This document shows positions 9,594 to 19,512 of a DNA stretch of 64,000 nt, piece after piece (the stretch's first letter is position 1; each line of letters starts with the position of its first letter). The stretch is taken from positions 37,844-101,843 of the forward strand of contig MU657234.1 in the NCBI GenBank assembly GCA_026770575.1, written 5' to 3'. The position numbers were made by a program, and so were the translations under genes. Under the pieces are notes generated by a model. That model worked only from the letters and a program-made list of their open reading frames with translations. It was not told the origin of the DNA and searched no databases. The DNA is from Pelagophyceae sp. CCMP2097 (Eukaryota; Sar; Pelagophyceae).

Positions 9594-11545
9594 ATGGCGG
9601 AGGCATCGCGGCGGGAGCGGACGCCGTCGATGGACATGCGCGCGGCGGCGCACGCGTCCATGGGGTCGGAGTACGTCAAGTCGCTCGTCTTTGGCGGCCT
9701 CGACGGCATCATCACGACGTTTGCGGTGGTGTGCGCGGCGTGCGGCGCTGAGCTGGGCGCGCGCGTGATCGTGCTCATGGGCGTGGCGAACCTCTTCGCC
9801 GACGGCATCTCCATGGGCGTCGGCGACTACCTCTCGGAGCGCGCGGAAGAGGACTGCGCGAGGTCGGTGCGGCGCCACGAGGAGGCCGCGATGCGCGCGG
9901 CGCGCGCGGCGACGCGCGCCAGGCTCGCTGCCGTGTACCGCGCCAAGTACTTTGCCGACGCCGCCGACGACGACGACGACGCGCAGGGCCGCGCCGACGC
10001 CGTCGTCGACGCGCTCCTGGCCTGCGGCGAGCGCGCCGTCATCGACGCGCTCCTCGCCGTGGAGCACGGCATCCTTTCGGATGAAGACGACGCCGACGGC
10101 TCCGCGCCGCGCCCCGCCGGCCTCTCGGCGGCGGCGCGCAAGGGCCTCGTCACGGGCGCGGCGTTCATCGTCTTCGGCGCCGTGCCCCTCGGCGTCTTTT
10201 TGCCGCGCGCGCTCGGCTCGGCGGCGCTGGCCGACGCGCTGGGCCTCACGGCGGCGCGCGTCTTCCCGCTGTCTATGGTCGCCACGTCGGCGACGCTCTT
10301 CGGCTTGGGCGTCTGCAAGGGCCGCGTGGCGCGGCAGCGCCCCGTCTGGGCCGGCGGCGAGATGCTGCTCAACGGCCTCGCCGCGGCGACGGCGGCGTAC
10401 GTCATCGGCTTCGTCGCCGACGGCATCGTCGGCGCCGACACGGGCCATGCCGCGGCCGCGGGCGGGTCCACGGCGGTCGCGCCGCCGTGGGCCGCGGGCG
10501 CCGCGGTGGCGCGGTGGTGCACCGCGGCGGTGCCCGACTCCGTCTCGGACTACACCAAGTCTATCGCCGTGCCCTTCCTCATGTCGCTCCTCGCCGGCCT
10601 GGCGACGACGCTCGGCGGGTTCGCCGCGTGCCTCACCGGGGGCAACGTCTCGCCCGATTTCAAAGCCTTCATGCTCTCCCTCGCCGTCGGCGTCATGCTC
10701 GCCGTCTCCGTCCTCGAGCTCCTGATGCCGTCGATGCGCCAGGCAAACACGCAGCAAGACGCGGGCCGCATCGCCGTAGCCGCGCTCCTCGGCGCCGCCG
10801 CCGCCTTCGGCCTCGGCCGCATCGTGCCGCTTATCGCGCCCGCGGCGGGCGACGGCGACGACGGCGCGGCCGCGGCGGGCGAAAAAACGGGACCCGCGAC
10901 GCCGGCGCGGCCGCCCGCGCCGTCGGCGTCGGATTCGGCGCGCCGCAAGAGCGCGAGCGCGACGGGCGTGCTGCAGCGGCTGCAGAACAGCTCGGCGGAG
11001 TGCGACTCGCCAAATTCGGCCGAGGGCAAGCGCACGCGCGCGGCCAACTGGCGCCTCGCCATCCTCATGACGGTCTCGCTGACGGCGCACAACCTGCCCG
11101 AGGGCCTCGCCGTTGCCGTCTCCACGCACTCGTCGTGCCGGTCCGGCGCCGCCGTCGCCCTCGCCGTCGCGCTCCACAACATCCCCGAAGGCGAGGCGCT
11201 CCGTCTTGCTGGCCCTCATCCAGAGTTTGAAAGCCACGGCGCGTAGGTTTTGTTATCGCGCTGCCCGTGCTCGCTGCGACGGGTTCGAAGCGCAAGGCTC
11301 TGGCGCTGACGCTCATGTCGGGCCTCTCCGAGCCGACGGGCGCGCTCCTCGGCCTACTCTTCCTCAACCCGTTCATCACGTCGCGTCGCGTCGAGGGCAT
11401 CAACTCGTTTGTCGCCGGGGTCATGATCTGGATCAGCTGCTGCGAGCTCTTCCCGGAGGCGGCCAAGCTCGGCAGCGCGCCCATGATTGCCGCCGGCGTC
11501 CTCGTCGGCGCCCTCGTCATCTACGCCAACGCCCTCGTCATCTGA
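9594..11545 (+). CDS. VIT-ZIP fusion metal transporter
   Basis: Exons 9594-11190 and 11247-11545 encode 631 residues. The first 290 or so match the CCC1/VIT1 vacuolar iron transporter family: VFGGLDGIITTFAVV, ANLFADGISMGVGDYLSERAE, an Arg/Glu-rich segment in the metal-binding position, then FIVFGAVPLGVFLP and further membrane helices. The second half is a ZIP (GufA-like) transporter: FMLSLAVGVMLAVSVLELL, then the paired signatures SLTAHNLPEGLAVAVS and ALHNIPEG that form the metal site, then LTLMSGLSEPTGALLG and the last helices. VIT proteins export Fe/Mn from the cytosol into vacuoles; ZIPs move divalent metals into the cytosol. The two halves lie in one uninterrupted exon. ATG 9594 was preferred over 9507, which nearly abuts the TMTC start at 9485. 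Confidence 0.88.
11191..11246 (+). other. GC-AG intron in VIT-ZIP gene
   Basis: The 56-nt intron starts GCGAGG and ends CGTAG. Removing it gives HNIPEG/FVIALPVL, keeping the five-residue spacing between EG and P usual in ZIPs. The alternative GT donor downstream would insert four residues into this conserved helix. Confidence 0.7.
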
Positions 11546-11744
11546 GGCTCAGACTGAGCCGCCCCCGGAGCCGCGCCGGACGCGCCTCGGGCCCAGTGTT
11601 TTTCAAACGGCGCGCCCTTTTCGCCAACTGGACCTCCGATGAGACGGCGAGCTTAAGAAAGTCATGGCGTCGTTCGGCTCGTCACGGCGGCGGCCGGGTC
11701 GTCGCCGTCGCCCCCGCAGACGTCGGTGGTCCGTCGTCCTGGTG

Positions 11745-13015
11745 TTACGCGACGGGCGCGGCCGCCGCGGGCGCGGCGGCGACGGGCGCGGCCGCGGGGC
11801 GCGGCTTCTTCGTCGCCTTGATCATGCCGTACTCCATGAGGCCGCGGTCGAACGCGCGATGCATGCGCTCGAGGCAGATGCCGTCGCGGAGGCACTTCCA
11901 CCACATTCTGGGCCCGGCGAAGACGACGGGCCACGGGTCGAAGACGCCGACCCAGATGGAGTGGCGCCAGCTGGCAATGGTGTTCTTGGCCCAGTCGTCC
12001 TGGGCGATGTTCTCCAGCGCCTTCGTCTCGCCGAGTAGGCGCGCGTAGTCGTTGGTGGAGATGAAGTACGGGTGCGTCCACTCCGAGTAGAGGAAGTCGA
12101 GCGACCGCTCCTCCTCGGCGGTGAAGGACTGCGTCGAGTTGTCGCGCTGGCACCACGTGGCGATGACGAGCTTGCCGCCCGGCTTGAGGACGCGCGTCAT
12201 CTCGCGGACGTACTCGCCCTTGTCGGGCATGTGCTCGCCGGACTCGCAGCCCCAGACGACGTCGAAGGACTCTGCGGGGAACTCCATGGCCAGCGCGTCC
12301 ATGACTTTGAACTCGACGTTTGTCACGTTGCGCTCCTTGGCCAACTCGCCGGCGCGCTGCGCCTGCGCCGGCGACAGCGTGATGCCCGTGACCTGCGCCT
12401 TGTCGGCCCCGAGCTGGTTGGCGAGGTAGCGCGTCGTGCCGCCGATGCCGCAGCCGACATCGAGGACCTTGAGGCACGACTCGCCCGCCTCGGGCCGCGC
12501 GTCCAGGACGCCGCCCCACCGCATCATGCGGTCCGTGAAGTTGTACTTGGCCTCGACGAAGTCCTTCTTCAGGTAGCCGCGCGAGAGCTCCTCGTCGGTG
12601 TACCAGCCGAGGTGGATGTGCTCACCCCAGTAGTACTCCAAAATGCCCTCGCGCGTCCACGCGTCGTACTCGCGGCCCACCGAGTTGGCCGCGCGGTCGT
12701 ACGGCCGAGACCTATCCACGCGGTCAAAGTCCGACGCGGCGCGCGCGGCGGCCCGCTGGGTGTCGCGCCGAAAGGGGCGCCGCGGTCGCACGGTCGGTCG
12801 AGGCGCTTCTTAATGATCACGCTCGCGGCGGCGGCCACGAGCGCCGGCGCGGCCCAGCGCGCCACGCGCGCCGCGCCGCTCAGCGCGACGGGCGCGAGGG
12901 CGGACTTGACGACGAGGCGCCGCGCGCCGGTGCCGCGCGGCCGCGCGAACGGGGCGTTCGGCACCAGGCCGAGGCACTGCCCCAGGAGCGTCGCCAGCAC
13001 CAGGAAGCGCCCCAT
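11745..13015 (-). CDS. VTE4: Tocopherol (gamma) C-methyltransferase-like, plastid-targeted
   Basis: Exon 1 (12792-13015) and exon 2 (11745-12711) join across an 80-nt GT-AG intron with phase kept. The leader is MGRFLVLATLLGQCLGLVPN followed by an Ala/Arg-rich stretch, consistent with a bipartite plastid signal of secondary algae; a hydrophobic stretch ALVAAAASVIIKK follows. The catalytic part has YDAWTREGILEYYWGEHIHL, typical of the gamma-tocopherol methyltransferase family, the SAM motif DVGCGIGGTTRYLA, and the later FDVVWGCESGEHMPDK and LKPGGKLVIATW. It would methylate gamma- to alpha-tocopherol with S-adenosylmethionine in the plastid. The C-terminal Ala/Pro tail is not conserved. A related plastid methyltransferase (such as MPBQ methyltransferase) is less likely. 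Confidence 0.82.
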
Positions 13016-13191
13016 GCCGTCGGGAGGGCGAGGGCTTGCGACTCACGGGGTCCGACGGCCGCCTGACGCAGTGCTACACGACTTCGGCGAGCGTGCAACC
13101 TGTTGGTGCCTTCCCGTTCCAAGCTTGGAAGTGGCAGGTGCGATCCACAGGCACTTATAGAGGTTCACGGCGGCCCCGGGTGGATGCGCAC

Positions 13192-14394
13192 TTAGGAGAG
13201 ATTCAACTTTGAAAGGCCTTGCTGCGCCGCAGTCGTTGAAGGAGCCTGGGGCGGCGCGTCGTCGTCGTCGTCGCCCTCCTCCTCCTCCTCCTCGTCGCCC
13301 TCGTCGCCCTCGCCTTCATCGTCGCTCTCTTCGCCGTCGTCGCTCGGCGGGAGGTCCATGTCGTCGAGGTAGCCGCCAGCGTCGGCCGTCGCCTTTGAGC
13401 GCTCGTCGCGCGCTTTCCTCGCGTCCTTGTTGTCCTTGTCGATGGCTTCCTCGGCCGCGCGGACGCCCGCGCCGTCGGTCGCGAGGCAGTATGCCTCGAA
13501 GCCGTGGTGGTTCAGGCGCAGAAACTCGGGGCCGTAAGGGAAGCTGCAAAGGAGCGGTGGTGCACCACGTCGGCAAGGCACAAGGGCGTTGCATCACTTG
13601 CGGCTCGAGGAGCGCCTCAGCGTCTTCGCGCCTAGGTTTCAAATCTCCTCGCCGTTGTGAAAGAGAGGTGGTCAAAGACGCGGCGGGAGGGAGACAGGCC
13701 GACGACGACGAGAGCGGCGGCGAGCGCCTCGACCTAAGGCGCGCCTCGTCTCGCGCCGCAGAGGTCCCAGCGATGCGGGAGGGGTGGGGGGCAGGACTCG
13801 CCGTGTTCATTTTGAAGGGCTTGCCGTAGTTGACCGAGTTGGCCGCGACAATGAACGGCAGCTTCCGGTGGTTTCGGTGCTTGCCCAGCGCCGCGAATGG
13901 GATCTCGTCGAGGCGGTTCCAGGAGCAGTTGATCGCGCCGAGGCCTAGCCGAGGAGCGTGGCCGCCGGCCGGCGGTCGGACCGACGAGAACTCGACGCAC
14001 CGTTGTTGACGACCAGTTGCAAGTCAGCCGGCGAGAGCACCTGCGTGCGCCGTCGACGGGCGCGCGGTGCGAGAGCCGGCATGCACCTCGGAGGCCTCGC
14101 TCGACAGGACGACGCCATTGAACGGCTTGCCTGGAGAACGTCGCCTCGGCGCGGCGTCGCCTCGGCGGGCGGCGTGCGAGACGCGGACGCGGCGGGCTCG
14201 CCGACTTTGAGGGAGCTGACGAGCCCCATGCGCACGGCCTTTGAGCCGGAGTCGCGCTTGGCGTCGTTCTGGCCGAACTCCCAGAGCACGACTCGCGTCT
14301 TGAGCAGCTTGCGGCTCTTCGGCTCGTAGTCCTCGTCCTCCTCCACAGGCGGGCGCTCGTCCCCGAACTCGGGCTCCTCCCCAAAGCCGGCCAT
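13192..14394 (-). CDS. TSR3: 18S rRNA aminocarboxypropyltransferase TSR3
   Basis: Short exons across this span assemble the TSR3 core in order: WEFGQNDAKRDSGSKAVRMG, SSLKVG/KPFNGVVLSSEA, VLSPADLQLVVNNG, GLGAINCSWNRLDEIPFAAL, LPFIVAANSVNYGKPF, VEALAAALVVVG and FLRLNHHGFEAYC, then an acidic tail of Asp/Glu runs. TSR3 transfers the aminocarboxypropyl group of SAM to the hypermodified uridine of 18S rRNA late in 40S maturation. The first junction needs a GC donor (intron 14131-14201). ATG 14394 precedes an acidic N-terminus; an in-frame start at 14481 is also possible. The start and end are firm to within an exon; the two junctions near 13600-13750 are approximate. Confidence 0.8.
14131..14201 (-). 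other. GC-AG intron in TSR3
   Basis: On the minus strand it starts GCGAGC and ends CTCCAG, 71 nt. The single leftover base before it completes a Gly codon, giving SLKVGKPFNGVVL as in other TSR3 proteins. The only nearby GT sites give the wrong phase. Confidence 0.6.
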
Positions 14395-14572
14395 GGGCTC
14401 TCCGGCCGAGGCGCGCCCGCGTCGAGTGTCCACGGAGCCGGCTAGCCTCGGAGAAGGTAAAGAAATGACCCCTTCGCCCAAAGCGGCGATCCTTTGGCGC
14501 CGTCTCTTGCGCGCCGGCCGCGGTCGAGGTGAGGAGCTTGTCGATTCGGACCGCTTTTGTTAAAGGGCGGTC

Positions 14573-16486
14573 TCACCAGGAGCCGAGGGAGCCGTCTGCG
14601 GAGTTGTGCCGCTCCTTGAACTTCTGGAAGCCGGACTGCGGCTGGTCGTCGAGGGACATGGGGTTGGCGCCGAAGCTGGCGCCAAAGCTCCGCGGCTGCG
14701 ACATGGCCATGACGCTCGGCGAGCACGAACCGACGGGCGTCTCGCGGCGCCGCCGGTCCGAGTCGGAGTGCTGCGCGCCGGCGTCGTCGTCGTCGCTCTC
14801 CTCGCCCGACTCGTCCGACTCGTCGTCTTCCGAGGCGTCGTCGTCGTCGTCGTCGTCGCCGCCCGTGGGCGTCCACTGCCGGTAGTGCGCGTCGACGAAG
14901 GCCGAGGACCGGCGGAGGTTGTAGGGGTCAAAGGGGAAGAAGAAGTTGGACGCGTGCTGCACCTGCGCGTCGTCGTCGTGCGCGGCGGCTCTTCTGGCGT
15001 GGCCCGGCGCGGCGCGGCTGACGGACTCGATGGCCGCGTCGACCTGCGCCACGAAGGCCGGCGAGAAAAGGTCGTGCGCCGTGCGAGCAAACTCCATGCG
15101 GACGCGCGGGTCGCAGCGCCGCAGCGGCTGCAGGCGCGAGCGGAAGAGGAGGCCGTCCCAGCGCCGCTCGTCGAGGGCGGTCCGCCGGCCGTCGTCGGCA
15201 TAGGCGATGACCGTCGGGTAATACTGCTGCAGAGCCGCGCCGTGGAAGCAGACGACATAGACGAGCGCCTCACAGAGCGCGTGCACGACGCGGCGGCCGC
15301 GCGCCGCCGCCTGGCGGTCCGCCATGCCGGCGAGCGTCGCCGCCGCCGCCTCGGCGGCGTCGAGGAGCGCCTCGGCGCACAGCGCGACGAGGGACGTCTT
15401 GACAAAGGCCGCGCGGCAGACGAAGCTCGCCGCGTACGCCGCGGCGCCCAAGCGCGTCACGACGGCGACGGAATCGTCGCCGAAGAGCGCTGCGAGGCGG
15501 CGCACGAAGACGCCGCTCAACCTCGCCGGGTCCTGGGCGCAGAGGTAGAAGATTAGGAACTGGACGTACTTGCTGCGGTGCGTGTGCAACACCGCCTGCT
15601 CGAAAATGTCCCCCGCGGCGCCGAAGAGGCGCTGCAGCGCCGCCGGCTGCCGCCGCACCGCGTCGACGTACTCGAAGACGATGACCATGACCGTGTCGAG
15701 CTTGTTGGCGCGCTCCTGCATGTCATCGTCCTTCTTGGACCGCGGCGCGGCGGCGTCCCCGTCCAACTCGAGCGAAAACAGGTCCGCCTCGGCGGCGAGG
15801 GGCTTGTTTCGCGGCGCCAGCGCGGAATCCAGCTTGATCTCGACGTCGAGCTCGAGCGCGCGCTCGACGACGAGCTGCAGCACGGTGCGCTCGAGCACGG
15901 GGTAGAGGCGCGCGAGGCCGAGGAGCAGCTCGGCGTAGGCGCGGTGCTGCTGCACGGGCGACCGCGAGTACGGGTACCAGCGCCGGAGCGCCGCCACGAG
16001 CTCGGCGGTGCCCTGCGGGCAGACGTCGATGAGGGCCGCGACGCCGCGGCAGCAGGCCTGCGTCGCGGGCACGGCCTGCGACGCCGGCGGCGGCGGCGGC
16101 GGCGGCGGCGCTGCGCCGGGCGCGGCGTCGTCACCGAGCGACGGCGCGAGGCGGAAGAGGACGTCGTAGGCGCGCCCGACGTGCGTCGCGTTGGTGGCGA
16201 CGACGGCGACGAGCAACTGCGCCAGCGCGTCGACGACGTCCGGCGCCGCCGACGAGCAGGCGAAGATGGCGTCGAGGAGCGGCGCGTGCGCCGCCGTGCC
16301 GACGATGCGCGGCGCCTGCCGCGCGAGCGCGAGCAGCACGCGCGCGCGGATCGCGCGCTCGTCGGCGCCGGCGTCGGCGTCCTCCGCGCCAATCTGCCCC
16401 AGCAACGCCTCGTAGCGCGACGCCTTCTTCTTCGTCCCCTTGGCCTCACGCTCGCCCAGCACACGCTCCACGAACGCCGCCTCCAT
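14573..16486 (-). CDS. RRN3: RNA polymerase I initiation factor RRN3 (TIF-IA)
   Basis: Single-exon gene of about 637 residues from ATG 16486. Helical-repeat sequence runs through most of it, including ERTVLQLVVERALELDVEI, and the family hallmark FFFPFDPYNLRRSSAFVDAH appears about 100 residues before the end. RRN3 bridges RNA polymerase I to the promoter-bound core factor in the nucleolus and is the growth-regulated step of rRNA transcription. The tail is acidic and Ser-rich (DDDDDDASEDDESDESGEES), a likely phosphorylation region. Length is near that of human and yeast RRN3. An in-frame GTG at 16522 was not used as the start. Confidence 0.85.
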   Translation of the reverse strand: MEAAFVERVLGEREAKGTKKKASRYEALLGQIGAEDADAGADERAIRARVLLALARQAPRIVGTAAHAPLLDAIFACSSAAPDVVDALAQLLVAVVATNATHVGRAYDVLFRLAPSLGDDAAPGAAPPPPPPPPASQAVPATQACCRGVAALIDVCPQGTAELVAALRRWYPYSRSPVQQHRAYAELLLGLARLYPVLERTVLQLVVERALELDVEIKLDSALAPRNKPLAAEADLFSLELDGDAAAPRSKKDDDMQERANKLDTVMVIVFEYVDAVRRQPAALQRLFGAAGDIFEQAVLHTHRSKYVQFLIFYLCAQDPARLSGVFVRRLAALFGDDSVAVVTRLGAAAYAASFVCRAAFVKTSLVALCAEALLDAAEAAAATLAGMADRQAAARGRRVVHALCEALVYVVCFHGAALQQYYPTVIAYADDGRRTALDERRWDGLLFRSRLQPLRRCDPRVRMEFARTAHDLFSPAFVAQVDAAIESVSRAAPGHARRAAAHDDDAQVQHASNFFFPFDPYNLRRSSAFVDAHYRQWTPTGGDDDDDDDASEDDESDESGEESDDDDAGAQHSDSDRRRRETPVGSCSPSVMAMSQPRSFGASFGANPMSLDDQPQSGFQKFKERHNSADGSLGSW

Positions 16487-16905
16487 GCCCCGTCCGACCG
16501 ACGAGCCGAGACCTGCGATCACGAAACGCGTCGCCTAAAAATACATTTGTGTCGCCGGATTGTGACGGAACGGAACTAGATAGCGCTGCTTCCAGCAGCG
16601 CGTGCACGCGCGCCCGTCGGAGAAGCTCGTCAGAGAGGTCGAGACGGACGTCCTTTGCGCCTCATTCGTACGCATTGGTGCAAAGGCATATATGATTGTA
16701 TGATGCATATATGATTGCAAATGGGCAGTGTTATTATCGGGGTGCGTCTGGGACTCTGGGCGAGGCGCGGCGGAGGTTCGGCGGCGACGAAAAAGTGCTT
16801 CGTCGCCCGCGTCATGTGGTTCTGCTGCCGCGCCGTGGCCGTTTTCGCCAGACGTCTTTCGCGGGCGCGCCGAGTCGCTAGACTCGTCGCCCCACGCTAG
16901 TGGCG

Positions 16906-17551
16906 TCAGCCCGAGGAGTGCTGGTGCTGCCGCGCGGCGGCCGCCTTTGCGGCCACGGCGGCCTCCTCGACGGGGTCGCGGTGCAGCTTGTAGAGCACGG
17001 CGTAGACGGTAGGCAGGGCCAAGAGCGTCGAGTAGAGCTGGCCCTGGAGCACCGCGGCCATGCGCGCCGGGTCGCGCGCGGCGCAGCAGAGCGCGTCGCA
17101 GTCCGCCGCGAGGCCGCGCTTGGTGTGGAAGCGGAATAGCGTGCCCAAGTACAGGGCCTACGCCGTCGCGACTGAGCCGCCGCAACGAGTCAGAGCGGCG
17201 CCGGGACGCCGGATCTCACGAGGCCGAGGGGCACCATGAATCGGACGCGTCGGAACGCGAGCCGCCTGAGGCGCCGTCGTCGCACGCGGCGCGGCGTCCC
17301 GAGGGCGCCGACGGTCCTCTCCAAGGATATTTCCGCCGCGGCGGCGGATGCAGGGGGGCGCACAGCTCGGTGACTTGTGCGAGCGAGAGCTCCTTGCCGA
17401 TCTGGAAGTAGAGCGCAATGTGGTAGAGCACGTAGACCGAGTACATCATGTTGACTGAGTTGAGCGCGAGGAGCGCGCCGACGAGGAGGAAGCCGGCGCC
17501 AAAGGCGCAGTCGACGCCGCCGACGAATGGCGCCGCCGAGAAGCCGAGCAT
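16906..17551 (-). CDS. Multi-spanning membrane protein, unknown
   Basis: ATG 17551 opens an exon with hydrophobic segments (AFGAGFLLVGALLAL, VYVLYHIALYF). A short middle exon (RFMVPLGL) joins a last exon starting ALYLGTLFRFHTKRG and continuing VLQGQLYSTLLALPTVYAVLY to a stop at 16906. Introns lie near 17160-17220 and 17270-17390, ending in CGTAG and CTCAG. At least four membrane spans are predicted by eye. I do not recognise the family. An upstream minus-strand frame (17799-17600, MDWLKHEAPPETIRPW) might be an earlier exon, but no junction was found. Confidence 0.5.
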
Positions 17552-18345
17552 CGCGGCCGTCGACGCCGCAGCAAGCTAACGCTTTGGTCCACGCGCGCGC
17601 GCACCCACGACGGATGAGGAGCACTCGCCAGGTGCGTCAGCGCCGAGCACGGGTCTTCTCGGACCCAAGCCAACAACCCCGGCAGCCGGTCCATCAAGGG
17701 TGGCCAGCCTGGCAGCAAGTCCGGGTCTGGCAGGCTCGTCTCCACCGGGGCCCACGGCCGAATCGTCTCGGGTGGCGCTTCATGCTTGAGCCAGTCCATG
17801 CCGCCCGTCGCAAGCGCGCGCGCGCCGAACAGATCTGATCGCCGAAGATATCACAATCCGTCGTGGCGCGAGTTTACATGTATTTGCCCGCCGTGAGGGG
17901 CAATCTCTTCTTCTTCTATTATGATCTCTCTTCACGCAGCCGCGCGGAGGCTCTCCATTACGAGGCCGTTGAATAATGATTCCGTTGTGAACCTTAGGCG
18001 ATCGCACTTTTCAAAGCACGGGCGCGGACCCACGCTTGGAGGGCTTCCTTCCGCCTGACGGCAGGCTCCGAGGCGCGAGAATGTCGGACGATGACGAGAG
18101 TACACTTTCCCGGCGGCGTCCGCGTTTGTTCTTTGGAGGGGTCATTTCCACCTGCGGGTGCGCTTGAGTAATTCACGAGGGGTCGATGCGTCGTCGAGGG
18201 AGTCTGAAGGACGGCGGGTGGAGCCGCGCCCTCCTCCCCGTGCCCGAGACAGGCCGGGGTGGCATCCGTTCTAATTCCCGCGAGACGTCCAAGGGCCGAC
18301 GCGCCGTCGACGCGGCGAGGGATACCAAGGCAATTTCGAACAGGT
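17552..18345. other. Intergenic, no recognised gene
   Basis: Between the divergent starts of the membrane protein (minus) and the Lys/Ala-rich gene (plus). Part of it (17830-17990) is AT-richer than the surroundings, as expected for promoter DNA. Only short or unsupported reading frames are present. Confidence 0.5.
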
Positions 18346-19489
18346 ATGCCCGGTCTCGCGAGCGCGTCGGAGTCGTCGGACGAAGACTCGGTGCCGAACC
18401 TCAGCGAGGTAATTCTTCCGCCTCTGAAAAATCGACGAGTGCTTGCGTTGCTTCGAAGCGCGTCGTCCGTCCCTTTTAACTTTCGTCTACGCAGGACTCG
18501 GAGGACGAGGAGATGAACCGGGCGAAGAAAGAGAGTGCGACACCACCGCCGCGTCCTCCGCGCGCTGACGAGCGGACCGCCCCGCCTTTTCGCGGCGCCT
18601 GAACTCCCTTCGCCGCAGGCCTCGCGCTGGCGAAAAAGGCCAAGGCCGACAAAAAAGAGAAAAAGGCCGCCGACGCGAAGAAAGCCGAGGTAAATTGGAT
18701 CTGCCGTCGGCGGCACCGTGCTGGGGCGAAACGAGCCCGCCGCTCCCGTGGCCGAGTCGGGCGGCGTCGAATCGTCGGATGCTGTAGGCTGCCGCCGCCG
18801 CGAAGACCGCGGCCAAGGCCGCCGCGGCGGCACCCAAGCCGCCGGCGGAGAAGAAAGCCGAGGCGCCGGAGACGGGCGAACCGCCTGGCGAATTCGACCA
18901 CCTCGACCTGGAGATTGTGCGTGCACCCTCGACGCATCGTAGACGCCGTGCGACCGGGGCTCCCCGGTCTCTCTCGCCCCGAGTGCGACGCCCGTGACGG
19001 CGCACGCGCGGCAGGTCACGTGGTGCACGGCGAGGTTCCTCAAGTTCCTCCCGCAGCGCGGGCACCCCGAGTGCCACCACATGGCGCGCCGGTTCTGCGA
19101 CGTGGACGACGATGACGGTGCGTGCGCCCTCCCCAAGACAGAGCTGCCGTCGCCGGGGTTGCTCCCTCGACGGGCAGCGCCCCCTCGACGGGCATCCGCC
19201 GAGGGGCGTCCTTTTATGAATTTTTCGAGCACGCGGTAGATGCCGCGCGGCGTGCGCATGGCCGCGTCCGATCTCCGTCTGACGGTTTTCCGGCCCAGGC
19301 GACACGATTGAAAAGTGCAAGAACTTCCTCCTCGCCTGCGGTAGCAATCCGAAGAAGATGAAAAAGCCCGTCGCCGACTTTGGCATCGAGCTCGTCAAGT
19401 ACCGAGAGAAGATCCGCAATAAGCGTTACCAGACTCAGGCGCCGGCGGTCTCCAACGCGGACGCGCTCGTGACGAAGTGCGCCTTTTGA
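18346..19489 (+). CDS. Lys/Ala-rich protein with Cys/His segment, unknown
   Basis: Six exons fit with matching phases: 18346-18408, 18495-18534, 18619-18689, 18788-18916, 19015-19117 and 19299-19489. The N-terminus is acidic (SESSDEDSVPNLSE/DSEDEEMN). A Lys/Ala-rich stretch follows (LALAKKAKADKKEKKAA). A more ordered part contains VTWCTARFLKFLPQRGHPEC, CHHMARRFCDVDDDD and KCKNFLLACGSNPKKMKKP. All introns are GT-AG and about 85-180 nt. The composition suggests a nuclear or nucleolar protein, and the clustered Cys/His might bind metal, but no family is recognised. An upstream exon cannot be excluded. Confidence 0.55.
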
Positions 19490-19512
19490 AAGTCCCAACG
19501 GGCCGCCGAGAC

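Noticed and set aside
9138..11237. 699-codon minus-strand open frame
   Set aside because: It is antisense to the VIT-ZIP exon. The product is Arg/Ala/His low complexity with no domain, an effect of high GC and codon bias.
15553..16579. Large plus and minus frames over RRN3
   Set aside because: Shadows; the RRN3 frame has the FFPFDPYNLRRS signature and the others have none.
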